From: G965222535 sp965222535
GTDB lineage: Bacteria > Pseudomonadota > Gammaproteobacteria > HK1
DNA length: 64,000 bases
Reading direction: 5' to 3'
Assembly: GCA_965222535.1 (NCBI GenBank)
Contig: OZ244957.1
Span: forward strand, 1,550,001-1,614,000
Shown: positions 1 through 9,253 of the stretch, in pieces
Layout: each line of letters opens with the position of its first letter
How positions within the stretch are numbered: the stretch's first letter is position 1
Made by a program: the position numbers and the translations under genes
Notes under the pieces: generated by a model
What the model was told of the DNA's origin: nothing
The model's database searches: none
Seen by the model: the letters and a program-made list of their open reading frames with translations, nothing else

Positions 1-203
1 GCGGTACGCAGCAGCACTAGGTCGCCTTCACGCAGCGCCGCGGCAAAACGCCGCACGGGATCCGCTGATGGGCCACTATCGCGCTGATCCGGACGGCCTT
101 TGCCAATCAGTGCCACGCCGTACTTCAGGAAAACCTCGGCATAACGGCGGCGCTGCATTCCGCCGCAGATCTGCCACACCGCTGGGGGGCGTCCAGCGTT
201 CAT
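1..203 (-). CDS. Unknown protein of a DISARM-like locus, N-terminal part only
   Basis: An open frame runs off the left edge of the window. It starts at an ATG at 203, 13 bases after the stop of the DUF1156 methylase, behind a GAGG ribosome-binding site. The 67 visible residues include YAEVFLKYGVALIGKGRPD and, further on, VRRFAAALREGDLVLLRT. The 'ALIG...GD.VLLR' pattern resembles small RNA- or DNA-binding folds of the EVE/PUA kind, but this is only a resemblance. The position makes it the third gene of the helicase-methylase operon, so it probably belongs to the same defence module. I do not recognise the family, and most of the protein lies outside the window. Confidence 0.6.
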   Translation of the reverse strand, partial: MNAGRPPAVWQICGGMQRRRYAEVFLKYGVALIGKGRPDQRDSGPSADPVRRFAAALREGDLVLLRT

Positions 204-710
204 CGGTACCTCGCGCTCATCGCGGCAGCACCAGCAGCAGCGCATCGAGCAGGCGCCTTTCCTCGCAGCCCTTGGGGTAGAGTGCCGAGAGGGCGTTGGC
301 GAGGCGCAGGAACCCCCCGCCGCGATCCTGCTCGGCTTTCAGCAGGGCGCGCAAGGCGTGGGCGTGCCCGGCACGCTGCAACAACATCGCCGTATGCACG
401 CGATCCAGCGTGGTGACGCTGCTCTGTACCGCGGCAGCGGCGTCAATCGCTGCCTTCTTTGCGGTGGGGCGGGTGCGCTTTGCGGCGGCGGCGCCCCTGT
501 CGAGGGATAGCTCGCCCTGCGTGCTGCTCTCTAGCCGCGCGGCAGTGGCGCTGGCACCCGCTTTGCCGAACAGTTGTTCGGCACGCTTAGCCACCGGCAG
601 CAGGTGCACCACGCCTTTGTCAAGTTTGATGATACGCTGGCTCGCAAGATCGATCCCCATCGGCTGGGCGATGCGGCGGACGATGTCAAACGGCAGGCTG
701 AAGCTCTTGC

Positions 711-801
711 CGTTACCGTTGCTCTTGCCGTTGCCGTTACCGTTACCATTGCCGTTGCCGTTGCCTTTGCCCTTGCCGTTACCGTTGCCGTTGCCGTTGG
801 C
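711..801. repeat. Hexanucleotide repeat encoding Asn-Gly/Lys-Gly tract
   Basis: Repeats of CCGTTG/CCGTTA with a few variants (CCTTTG, CTCTTG) encode an alternating NG/KG/KS tract of about 30 residues on the minus strand, between the methyltransferase core and the C-terminal part. It probably forms a flexible linker, and its length could vary by slippage in steps of two residues without changing frame. Confidence 0.8.
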
Positions 802-2740
802 GGGCGTGCTGCTCCGCAGCGTCCACAGGAACAACGCCGTCAGGCGTGCGTCCGCTTCTAGGGCGTCGGTGGTCGCCGCGTCGCTGCCGAGCACCCGCTC
901 CAGGGCCGCACGGCTCACCACTTCCCAGACTTTTTCGAGGTATTCGGGCAAGCCGACCGCGTGGCCGGCGGCAGTCTCGACTGCGGCGTAGCGGCTAAAC
1001 ACCTCCAGTGCCGGGCCGATGCAGGCAAACACTAGGTCAGCACCATGAATCCCCTCGCCCTGCAAGCGTTCAAACCACGCCGCGACACGCTGCTGCAACC
1101 CGCGCAGCACCGCTGCCCATTCGCCGATCGATGCCTCCTTGGGGCGCGGGCGGCAGATCAGATGGATACTGGTGGCAAGCGCCGCGGAGTCGCGTGCCCG
1201 CAGGCGCGATGCCATCTCGGTGGCAATTGGCCAAGAGGCGGTGATCGTCCAGCCGCCGCGGATCAGGCCAGACAGCAATGCCTCCCAGCCGGCGGTGGTC
1301 TTGTGGGCGAACACCACCGTACCGATGCCGTCCTCGCGCAGGATGCGGCGTCCTTCGGCAAAGGCTGCCGCCATGCCGCCTTCAAAGAATTGTTGGTCTT
1401 TTTCTGGGTAGCGCACCGCGTCCCAGTGCCTCATCTCGCACAGTTCTAACCTTTTGGGGGTTAGTTGGTTGTCGGGGTCAAAGGGGTCACGTAACAGTGG
1501 ATGGTTGGGCAGCGCACGCTTCAGCCAGACGAAAAAGAAATCCGAAAGATCTGCGTAGGGAATGGCAAAGTAGTAGGGCGGGTCGGTGAACCACACCCCG
1601 GCGCTGTGGTCAGGCAGTGGATGCTCGGTGGCATCCGCGGATTGGACTTGGGCAGGTTTTTGCAATGGCTGATTGACCACCTGCGTAAGCCACTCAGTCT
1701 GCGTCTGAAAATCACCAGTAGAGCCACCAATGGGGTTAGACTCAGCAAAATCCCATACGATTGGTAACGCTTGACGACCAAATGTGTCCATAAGTGACTC
1801 TCCAGAGGTCTTCCACCGGCAACCAGTGCTGTTCTGCATGGAAACCTTATCCACGCAAAACGCCATTGTTGTCCGTACCACATCGCCGTCCTCACTGGAC
1901 CACTTCCGCACCAACCTCACCAACGCCACCAACGCTACCTTCTGGCGGGCGGTGAACAGGTCGCCCCAAGTATTCATTCCATAAAGCGGTACGTTGAAGA
2001 CCCCACTCATCAACGGCAAGGGCTCATCCGGTATCGGGCACAGCCCCTGCCGACCGCCCTGCTGCCACTCCGCTAGGATCGTCGCTGCCCGCTGCTGGGC
2101 GTGGTACACCGCGGCGTAGTCAGCAGCATTCGGCAGGCGGTAATGGCGTCCGCTCTGGCCGGGGCGCAGGGTTACCACCGCCGTCAGGCGCGCCCCGCCG
2201 CTGCGCTTGCCTTGCGCATCAAACACCGCATCGGCCCCGCCGCGTTGCGCCGCCAGTTGTGCCCGCACCCGCGGCGGCGGCAGCACCGTGCTGCAACACA
2301 GGCAGCGCGCCTTGGCACGTTCCACCGTGCCGCCGGCGACCGCGCTGTCGCTCACGGGGGCAAAGATCTCAAACGCGACCTGCGGCGGTGCACCTTCGGG
2401 GCGCACGACAGTGGTACGCAGCGCCCACTTGCGCTGGGGCTTCTTGCACAGCCACAGCGAGCGCAGCAGCGGCATCTCGGCACCGCAGTGGGGCGCTTCA
2501 CAGCGCACCGTACGCGCCCACAGGTAGGCAATCGGCGTGGCACCGAAAGGGTCGCTTGGGTACAGGTCGGCGAGCTCTTTTTCAGCCGCCGCCTTGATTG
2601 CCGCACCGGCGGTACGCAACTCGTGCGCCAGCCCCGCCCCGTGACGCGGGATGTCCGAAAGCATCACCTTCAGGATCAGCAGGGCGACCGGGTTCAGGTC
2701 GCTGGCAAATGCCTCGCAGCCGAGGCGCAACGCCTCCAGC

Positions 2741-2794
2741 GGGATCGATCCGCCGCCGGCGAAGGGATCGATCCGCCGCCGGCGAAGGGATCGA
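2741..2794. repeat. 23-bp tandem duplication inside the methylase SAM motif
   Basis: Two perfect 23-bp copies (2741-2763 and 2764-2786) are followed by 8 bases of a third. The unit encodes the glycine-rich SAM-binding loop. Since 23 is not a multiple of three, the duplication shifts the frame; removing one copy restores a continuous DUF1156 methylase. Confidence 0.9.
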
Positions 2795-3208
2795 CCACCA
2801 GCGGCGACTCCTCGGGATGGGCGGCGCGTACCAGGGTGCGGGCGGCGGCGAGATAGGCGGGATTGGCAGCGTTGTCCCAGTTGGCACAGTCGGCAATGAA
2901 GTCCAGCAGGATCTGCCGTAGCCCCTCATCCGACTCGACTTTCTGCGTCCACCCCGCGGGGCGACCGTGCAGTGCCAGCAAAGCGGCGCGTGCGGCGGGC
3001 TTGAACGCCGGCGGGCAGTGCGTATCGCACGGGTCGGGCAGCAGCAGTGCCAGCAGCACCGCGCGCGATGAAGCCAGCGGGCGCCGTGCCCACCACAGAT
3101 GCAGCGTCGAGGGATGCCCGTGGCGGATCGATTTTTCGCGTGCCGCGTGTTTCGATACCGCCGCAATCGGAAAATCGACCTCGGCGAGGCGCTTGCATTC
3201 CTTAGGGA

Positions 3209-6200
3209 TCATGGCGGCTCTCCATAGGGCGTCTCGCCCTCGTTGACCTGCATCGGTTGGGTCATGGCATCTACGTTTAGATAGTAGTGCTGCACCTTGC
3301 TGACCTCGTGCCAAGGATGCTTGGCGGGATCAAAGATCGGCTCTTGCAGCCGCGGTGTGGTGGCGCAGTGGGTAACAATGTAGAGCCAGTAGCAGTCGCG
3401 CCGATCCTCGGCCACGCGGCGCTCGTTGGGCGTTAGCAAGATGGTGCCGCTGGGTGCCGAGAGCCCTTTGACCTCGATCAGGCGCATCTCGCCCGAGCGC
3501 GTATCGAGGCTGGTGAGATCGTAGCCAACATTGCGGGCGCTGACATCCGTAACGCTACAGCCGCGGGCGCGCTCGTACCCTATCACCCGCTCCATGGCGA
3601 GGCGCTCGACGCTCAGATCCTGCCGCAGTTGGGTGATCTCGCGCGATAAACGCTCAGGGTGAGGCAGTACCAGCACGCTGGTCAGGCGCTCAACCGCCTG
3701 CAACGACAGCGCCCGCTGGCGTTGCAACGCCAAGCGCCGCTGCGCACGCCGGGCGGTCAGATCGGCGTGCCGTTTCTCGGCTTTGGCAAGCCGCCCCTCG
3801 GCACCCTGTTTGTTGTCCTCAATATCGCCGACAGCACGCCCAATCTCGTCATCGGCGCGCGTAAGCAGCGCGGTCAGCGATAGCTCGACATGCTGTTCAA
3901 TGCGCGCAACCTCGCTGTTGCGCTCGGCGCGCGTGGCCGTAAGAAAGGCCAGCAAGGCGTGCTGGTACAGCCAATCGAAGGGCTCTGGATCATCGGCAAC
4001 GGCAGGCCGCTCGCACGGTGCCGCGGCGGGGCTGAAGTTCCCCAGCGCACTTGGCTCGCGCAGTTGTGGCTCGGCACCGTGGCGTAGCTCGACGGCGAAA
4101 AGATTCTCGTGCACGACCTGGCCTAAGCCGTCCACCACCCGCGCGCGGAAAAAATCAATGCGTGCGGGCGCGGCGTGGGAGAGGGAGTAGAAACAAGCAC
4201 CGTGACCGAAGGCTTCCGTGGCTTGAGCGCGTACATGGCGGCGGATCGACTCGAACAGCGGGTGACCGGGCGTTACCCATTCAAGGTTGTGTTGCTCGGC
4301 GGTTTGCCGATCGGTGGAACAGCGCGGGTAGCGATCGGCGAGCCGCGGCAGCTTCCAATCCGGGGCGCGCTCGTAGCGCCGCAGCACCGCGGGGGTACGC
4401 GTCGGCTCGAAGGTATGCGGGCGATCGCCAACGACCTTAAGCGCGATGCCAGCGAAGCGTGCCGCCTCGCGCAAAAAACGCGCGATGCTCTCGGGCACCA
4501 AGCGGCGCTCTTGGGCACGTGCGCGGCGCTCAATAAGCATCGCCAAGTTGAGTTTTTTGGCAGCCAGCCCCTCTAAGGCATTGTGGCAGATGTTGCGAAA
4601 GCGGTGCTCGTCAACATCCCTTAGCAGGCGCTCCTCAAGGTCCGCATCGCCCAACTGACCGGCGTAATAATCGCGCAGCACGCGCTCGACATGCGCCGCA
4701 GGCAGCACCTCGCCGATCACGTTGAAGACCGCGTCATCGTCAAGCGCATCGCGGATCTCTTGCAGCTTGTCGAACAGCCGTTCCAGTACCCGCCCCTCAA
4801 TGGTGTTGGTGGCAACAAAGTTGAAGATCAGGCAATCCTTGAGCTGCCCATAGCGGTGGATGCGCCCCATGCGCTGCTCAAGACGGTTGGGGTTCCACGG
4901 GATATCGTAGTTGAAGAGGATGTTGCAGCATTGCAGGTTGATGCCCTCGCCAGCCGCCTCGGTGGCCACCAGCACCTGGATCTGGGCTTCACGGAACTGC
5001 TGCTCAGTGTGGATGCGGGTGCCCTCCTGATCGCGCGATCCGGGTTTCATCCCACCGTGGATGACCCCTACGCGAAACCCCCAGTGGTTAAGATTCTCGA
5101 CCAAGTAATCAAGGGTGTCTTTGAACTCGGTGAAGATCAGCAGGCGGCGCTCGCGGTCGCCAAAAAAGCCTTCGTTTTTTAGCAGCGCTTTGAGTTTTGC
5201 CAGCTTCGCCTCGGCGTGACAACGCTCGACACCCACGGCTGCTTGGGTCAGCTCGCGCAGTTCATTGATCTCCTCATGCACCAGATCGGCGCTGTCAGCG
5301 AGGGTGATGGCTTCAAGCAGCCGCTCCAAGCGCTCACGCTCGCCTTCCTCCATCTCCTCCATCTCCTCTAAGTCGGGGATCTCTGGCGGAGCCCTCTTGG
5401 CGAGGCCCTGCGCTTCTTTGAGACCGTGCGCAAGACGCCCGGCGCGATTCTCAAGGCTGCGCCGCATGGCGCGGGTGCTGGAAGCCAAGCGCCGCTGGTA
5501 GAGCGCCATCAGGAAGCCCACGGCGCGCGCCCGCCGATCGTTACCGCGCGCCGCTGCGCGGGCGCTCTGGCGCTTTACAAAGCGCGTGATGTCGCGGTAC
5601 AGATCAAGCTCCGCGGCGTCAATCAAAAACCCGACAGTGCGCGGAATGCGGCGCGTGAAGATCTTGCGTGCGACAAAGGTCCCGGCGGCGGTGCGCTCGG
5701 GAAAGTCGATCATCGCCTCCTTGGTGCGGCGCAGGTAAAACGGCGCACGCTGGTGCTTCATCGCCTCTTTGATCGACGAAACGTCAGCGTAGGCGTCGCG
5801 GTCGAGTAACTGCAAGAAGAGGGTGAAGTTGAGCGGATCGCCTTTGTGCGGCGTGGCGGTCAGCAGCAGGCAGTGATCGGAGGTATCGCGCAGTAGCTCG
5901 CCGAGCTTGTAGCGCTGGCTCTTGTGGCTCTCGTCGCGCGCTGACATGCGGTGCGCTTCGTCGATGATCACCAAGTCCCAGTGCACCTGCTTGAGCCCCG
6001 GCAGGATGTCGTGGCGCTTGGCGAGGTCGAGCGAGGTGATCACCTTGTTCTGCTCAAGCCACTGGTTGACGCCGAACTGGTCGCGCAGGTCGCTGCCCTT
6101 GAGCACCAAGAAGGGCTCGTCGAACTTCTCCTTGAGCTCGCGCTGCCACTGGAAAGCCAAGTTAGCCGGAACGACAATCAGGATGCGTTCGGCAAGGCCG

Positions 6201-6628
6201 CGCAGTTGCAGCTCGCGCAGCAACAGCCCGGCCATGATGGTCTTGCCAGCGCCAGCATCGTCAGCCAACAGGAAACGCACGCGGGCGAGCTTCAGCAAGT
6301 GCTCATAGACTGCCTCAAGCTGGTGCGGCAGCGGGTCAACACGCGAGATCGAAAGGCCGAAATAGGGATCGAACTCCCAAGCAATAGCGAGCGCCTGAGC
6401 CTGCAAGCCGAGCCGCAGCAAGGCACCGTCGGCACCGTAATCAAAGGCCGCCTCTTGGATGGTAAGCGACTTTAGCTCCTCCGCCGACAGGTTGACCTTG
6501 CGAAAACGCTCGCTCTGGACGCCGACCAAGCCAACGCTCCAAGTGCCGCTGGGGGACAAGCGCACTGTCTCAACCCGCATCGGCTCACTGAACAGGTCGC
6601 CGGTCAGGATTTGGCCGGTGCTGATCAC
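3209..6628 (-). CDS. SNF2/RapA-type helicase with C-terminal DUF3883 (DrmD-like)
   Basis: A 1139-residue superfamily 2 ATPase. Walker A is a variant, LADDAGAGKTIMAG (about 121-134), with motif II IIDEAHRMS (about 221-229), motif III LLLTATPHKGD (about 254-264), and motifs V/VI TEAAGEGINLQ and NRLEQRMGRIHRYGQ (about 556-595). An acidic EEMEEMEEGE stretch lies between the lobes (about 421-430). Near the C-terminus, VGYDLTSLDTRSGEMRLIEV followed by KG matches DUF3883, a nuclease-like fold. The start is GTG at 6628. The stop overlaps the methylase start by ATGA, so the two are translationally coupled. An SNF2 helicase plus a DUF1156 methylase is the class 1 DISARM pairing (DrmD-DrmMI). The core DrmA/B/C proteins, if present, would lie left of the window, so the assignment to DISARM is inference. 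Confidence 0.88.
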   Translation of the reverse strand: MISTGQILTGDLFSEPMRVETVRLSPSGTWSVGLVGVQSERFRKVNLSAEELKSLTIQEAAFDYGADGALLRLGLQAQALAIAWEFDPYFGLSISRVDPLPHQLEAVYEHLLKLARVRFLLADDAGAGKTIMAGLLLRELQLRGLAERILIVVPANLAFQWQRELKEKFDEPFLVLKGSDLRDQFGVNQWLEQNKVITSLDLAKRHDILPGLKQVHWDLVIIDEAHRMSARDESHKSQRYKLGELLRDTSDHCLLLTATPHKGDPLNFTLFLQLLDRDAYADVSSIKEAMKHQRAPFYLRRTKEAMIDFPERTAAGTFVARKIFTRRIPRTVGFLIDAAELDLYRDITRFVKRQSARAAARGNDRRARAVGFLMALYQRRLASSTRAMRRSLENRAGRLAHGLKEAQGLAKRAPPEIPDLEEMEEMEEGERERLERLLEAITLADSADLVHEEINELRELTQAAVGVERCHAEAKLAKLKALLKNEGFFGDRERRLLIFTEFKDTLDYLVENLNHWGFRVGVIHGGMKPGSRDQEGTRIHTEQQFREAQIQVLVATEAAGEGINLQCCNILFNYDIPWNPNRLEQRMGRIHRYGQLKDCLIFNFVATNTIEGRVLERLFDKLQEIRDALDDDAVFNVIGEVLPAAHVERVLRDYYAGQLGDADLEERLLRDVDEHRFRNICHNALEGLAAKKLNLAMLIERRARAQERRLVPESIARFLREAARFAGIALKVVGDRPHTFEPTRTPAVLRRYERAPDWKLPRLADRYPRCSTDRQTAEQHNLEWVTPGHPLFESIRRHVRAQATEAFGHGACFYSLSHAAPARIDFFRARVVDGLGQVVHENLFAVELRHGAEPQLREPSALGNFSPAAAPCERPAVADDPEPFDWLYQHALLAFLTATRAERNSEVARIEQHVELSLTALLTRADDEIGRAVGDIEDNKQGAEGRLAKAEKRHADLTARRAQRRLALQRQRALSLQAVERLTSVLVLPHPERLSREITQLRQDLSVERLAMERVIGYERARGCSVTDVSARNVGYDLTSLDTRSGEMRLIEVKGLSAPSGTILLTPNERRVAEDRRDCYWLYIVTHCATTPRLQEPIFDPAKHPWHEVSKVQHYYLNVDAMTQPMQVNEGETPYGEPP

Positions 6629-7230
6629 GCCGCACCCCGCACGCTCGCACGCGCCGCTGCACTAGCGGGTAGCAGGTGGCGGTGGCATAGCGGCTGCGGT
6701 TGACGCTCTGGCATAGTGGTAGGCGGGGGCTCTGGAAGGGCCGCTCTGAAAAATCACTCCCCCTTGAGGGGGAGTCGGCAAATCAAGGGCAAAGCCCACA
6801 GATTAGCCGGTGGGGGGCTTTGGGCGCAAGGCTCTGGGATCTTTGATATTTTTAATCCTGATATATCAGGAGAATAAGGAGGGTAACGACGTTTGTATTG
6901 GGCCTGCTATTGGCAATGCGCCGATGTATCGGAGAAGAAGAACCCTCCAGCGGTAATTTCATGGTGCCGCTGAGCGGTCTATGCCGGTCAGCGAACGATG
7001 CACCGTTAGGCGCTCCTTATTAAAAAATTAAAAAACACAGGCGTGTTTAGCACCCCTAAACACGGTACTCCCTTCCCCCAAGCCCCTAACCCCAGGATCT
7101 CCTGTGCCCTTGCCTCGACGCCGTGCAGAGCCGAGGAAGGGTGAACGCTCTGGCATTGTGGCGGGCAGTGCTCTGGAAGGGCCGCTGGACTTTCGCCGTT
7201 AGGCGCACCTTATTCCAGAGCCTTACCCGT
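6629..7230. repeat. Non-coding stretch rich in dispersed repeats, with family A copy 1 (6931-7108)
   Basis: I see no convincing gene here. From 6931 to 7108 it carries a full ~178-bp copy of repeat family A, also present at 16833-17008 with few differences: a GGAGAAGAAGAACCCTCCAG start, a CCGGTCTATGCCGGTCAGCG dyad-like segment, the core ACCGTTAGGCGCTCC, then a C-rich CCCCTAACCCCAG tail. A second core lies near 7190. Phrases such as 'GCTCTGGAAGGGC' and 'AGAATAAGGAGGGTAA' recur in other gaps of the window. Confidence 0.75.
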
Positions 7231-7231
7231 G

Positions 7232-7260
7232 TCGATACGGAACAGATAACATGGAGCGCA
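7232..7260 (+). repeat. Direct repeat flanking the restriction-modification island (left)
   Basis: TCGATACGGAACAGATA followed by ACAT.GAGCGCA; the same arrangement with one mismatch and a small insertion lies at 9221-9253 beyond the restriction-modification genes. Together they bracket the AT-rich block. Confidence 0.5.
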
Positions 7261-7290
7261 GCTAAATTGTCGTCCGAGCGCAACGACTTA

Positions 7291-8052
7291 TTATGTTTTA
7301 TTTTTCGCATTGGTAGGAATTGAAATAGATGAGTTAAACTCTACAAGATTCTTCCAATCAATTGCTCCATTGCTATCAAAAAACATGTTTCCAAATTCCA
7401 ATGTGAACATATTGATTCGATTTGAATATGCATTAATAAAGTCATCATTTCTTTCTTTAGCTTTGTGACCTAGCGGTTCTATTATATTGGTATAAAGACT
7501 CTTGTTGCCTGATATGAATTCCCAAAAATTTTGACCGCAGTATTTGTAATAATCTCCTTTATCTGATTTGTTATCACGACCATAACAACATCCATTCACA
7601 CATACGATATTCAATTTTGAATTACTAGTTCTTAATATACGCTGTGCTGTTTTAAAGTCAGATTTCATCTTGGATATTTGACTGCTATTTCCCCAATTAG
7701 GCCCAGATTTTATATTCACAATATATCTTATATTATCGTAGTCAAATTCTAAGTCTATTCCTTGTATGCCTGATTTCCATCCTCCATAAATTTTGTTATT
7801 TATGAATATTGCAAGCCCCTCTAACCAGTCGCCAAATATTGTCTCTTCATTAGATGAAATATGCGCATCAACAAGCCCCTTAACTATTTCTTCAGATGTC
7901 AAAACATGCTTTGCTCTAAATAAATATGGATTTTTTCTTTTGAGGACTTTGCTAAGACTCAGAGTATCAAGGTTTGATATTCTTTTCTCATGAAAAATTC
8001 CGATGGTGTCTTCAACGTACTTGATTACATCATTCAGATCGATTGGTTTCAT
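7291..8052 (-). CDS. Type II restriction endonuclease, PmeII-like family
   Basis: The protein carries a PD-(D/E)xK-like core: GIDLEFDYDNIRYIVNIKSG, followed by PNWGNSSQI and a KTAQRILRTSNSKLNIVCVN strand. The N-terminal block NPYLFRAKHVLTSEEIVKGL with the SSNEETIFGDWLEGLAIF segment is typical of PmeII-type enzymes as I remember the family. I chose the ATG at 8052 (MKPIDLNDVIKYVEDTIG), which overlaps the methyltransferase end by 23 bases; an earlier ATG at 8085 is also open. It is the partner of the upstream methyltransferase in one operon. Base composition is far more AT-rich than the neighbours, a sign of horizontal transfer. The role as a nuclease is well supported; the cut site cannot be read from sequence. 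Confidence 0.82.
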   Translation of the reverse strand: MKPIDLNDVIKYVEDTIGIFHEKRISNLDTLSLSKVLKRKNPYLFRAKHVLTSEEIVKGLVDAHISSNEETIFGDWLEGLAIFINNKIYGGWKSGIQGIDLEFDYDNIRYIVNIKSGPNWGNSSQISKMKSDFKTAQRILRTSNSKLNIVCVNGCCYGRDNKSDKGDYYKYCGQNFWEFISGNKSLYTNIIEPLGHKAKERNDDFINAYSNRINMFTLEFGNMFFDSNGAIDWKNLVEFNSSISIPTNAKNKT

Positions 8053-8890
8053 ATTTAACCTTTGGTTCAAGTAAGAATAGCTCAACAGATGGAATTTGAG
8101 CTTTCACCATTTTATAATATTCTGGGACTACTTCTATCCCAATCGAATTTCTATGCATTTTATTTGCAACAATATTGGTTGTTCCAGAACCCATGAAAGG
8201 GTCTAACACCGTGTCGCCAACTTTAGTAAATAACTTTATAAACCATTCTGGTAAACTTTCAGGAAATGCAGCACTATGATTTTTATTGTTACACTCTGTA
8301 GATAAATGAAGAACATTTGTTGGGTATGCTTTATCTCTTGTTAGCCAGTTAGATATATTTTTTCCGAAACCACTTCCAACCTTAGACTCATCCCTTATTT
8401 TATCTGTTTCACTAAGATTTTTTAATCTTGTTTTTGCCCAGTCTCCCATAGGCACCATGACCGCTTCTTGATACATGTTAAAATTTTTATTTTTATTAAA
8501 TTGTAGTAACCGCTCCCAGGCATCCCTGAACCTATTTGGCCACTTACCGGGGTAACAGTTTTTTTTGTGCCAGATAAATTCTTCCGTCCACAACCATCCT
8601 TGCTTTTTCATGGCAAGGATTAGTTCCATTATATATGTACTCCTTTCGCCACTTACCACTTTCTCTTTGATATTGAGAACAAAGGTTCCTTTTGGTTTAA
8701 GAACCCTCAACATCTGTTCCGTCTTGGGTAAAAACCAGTCTACATAACCATCGGGATGAATTCCTCCATATGTTTTTTTTCTCTGATCAGCATATGGTGG
8801 AGAGGTAAAAATAAAATCCACTGAATTATCAGATATTTCTCTTAGAATATTCTGACAGTCTCCAAGGTACAAATCGTGTTTTATTTCCAT
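8030..8890 (-). CDS. Site-specific DNA methyltransferase (beta class, N4-cytosine or N6-adenine)
   Basis: This is the modification half of the type II system. The catalytic motif comes first (DFIFTSPPYADQRK) and the SAM motif last (DTVLDPFMGSGTTNIVA), the circularly permuted beta-class order; an SPPY motif is commonest in N4-cytosine enzymes. The start at 8890 (MEIKHDLYLGDCQNILREI) has a GAAGAG site seven bases upstream. A longer in-frame ATG at 8944 lies in sequence borrowed from an IS256-type end, giving MSKCSIETQERYRF ahead of the normal start. The gene precedes and overlaps the endonuclease and shares its low GC content. The target base and recognition site are not determinable here. Confidence 0.88.
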   Translation of the reverse strand: MEIKHDLYLGDCQNILREISDNSVDFIFTSPPYADQRKKTYGGIHPDGYVDWFLPKTEQMLRVLKPKGTFVLNIKEKVVSGERSTYIMELILAMKKQGWLWTEEFIWHKKNCYPGKWPNRFRDAWERLLQFNKNKNFNMYQEAVMVPMGDWAKTRLKNLSETDKIRDESKVGSGFGKNISNWLTRDKAYPTNVLHLSTECNNKNHSAAFPESLPEWFIKLFTKVGDTVLDPFMGSGTTNIVANKMHRNSIGIEVVPEYYKMVKAQIPSVELFLLEPKVKYETNRSE

Positions 8891-8935
8891 TCTAATCTCT
8901 TCAAATCTGTATCTTTCTTGTGTTTCTATGGAACA

Positions 8936-9046
8936 CTTACTCATAGTGGCGACTCTTCTTATATTGATGGGGTGGTTTATAACTTCCAATCAATCAGAGT
9001 CGCCGCTCTTTTTCAATCCCTCATACACCACTTTCAGTTATAGCTC
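8936..9046 (-). mobile_element. Solo right end of an IS256-family element
   Basis: About 111 bp match the right end of the complete IS256-family element at 35990-37376 (its bases 37265-37376). The match includes the terminal inverted repeat ending TATAGCTC and the transposase start codon with its leader, and stops after the first few codons. It sits directly upstream of the restriction-modification operon. No other part of the element is found nearby, so it is a remnant, and it could supply a promoter to the methyltransferase. Confidence 0.85.
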
Positions 9047-9220
9047 CTACTTCATTTTCGGATCGTGAGTCAACTAACATTGTATTGCTTGGTCATGATC
9101 CGCTCGAACAACGAATTCTTTTGGGTTCCATGACGCAGGCATGGGCACTCTACAGTTAGAGTACTCCATAGAGTTTCACGAGCCACTAATAGCCGTATGC
9201 TATTATACAGAAGTCCTCTG

Positions 9221-9253
9221 TCGATACAGAACAGATACGAAACATCGAGCGCA
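9221..9253 (+). repeat. Direct repeat flanking the restriction-modification island (right)
   Basis: TCGATACAGAACAGATA then a short insertion and ACATCGAGCGCA, matching 7232-7260 in the same orientation. The rest of 9047-9488 shows no gene that I can support. Confidence 0.5.

Larger units (their letters stand above)
217..3212 (-). pseudogene. DUF1156 N6-adenine DNA methylase (DrmMI-like), frameshifted
   Basis: This is a large adenine-specific DNA methylase of the type found in DISARM class 1 and related systems. The true start is the ATG at 3212, overlapping the helicase stop (ATGA), giving MIPKECKRLAEVDFPIAAVS and the SIRHGHPSTLHLWWARRPL block typical of DUF1156. The SAM-binding motif DPFAGGGSIP is followed directly by a frameshift: a 23-bp unit (2741-2763) is repeated in tandem (2764-2786). 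Without the extra copy the frame reads DPFAGGGSIPLEALRLG and runs about 990 residues to the stop at 217, a normal family length. The catalytic motif TDPPYY is in the downstream frame, which is otherwise open from 2730. A low-complexity Asn-Gly/Lys-Gly stretch encoded by a hexanucleotide repeat lies near 711-801. As read, the gene is broken; slippage or an assembly error at the duplication is possible. Confidence 0.85.

Noticed and set aside
2101..2856. A 251-residue plus-strand frame across the methylase
   Set aside because: It is Arg/Ala-rich antisense of a clearly identified methylase gene and has no recognisable domain.
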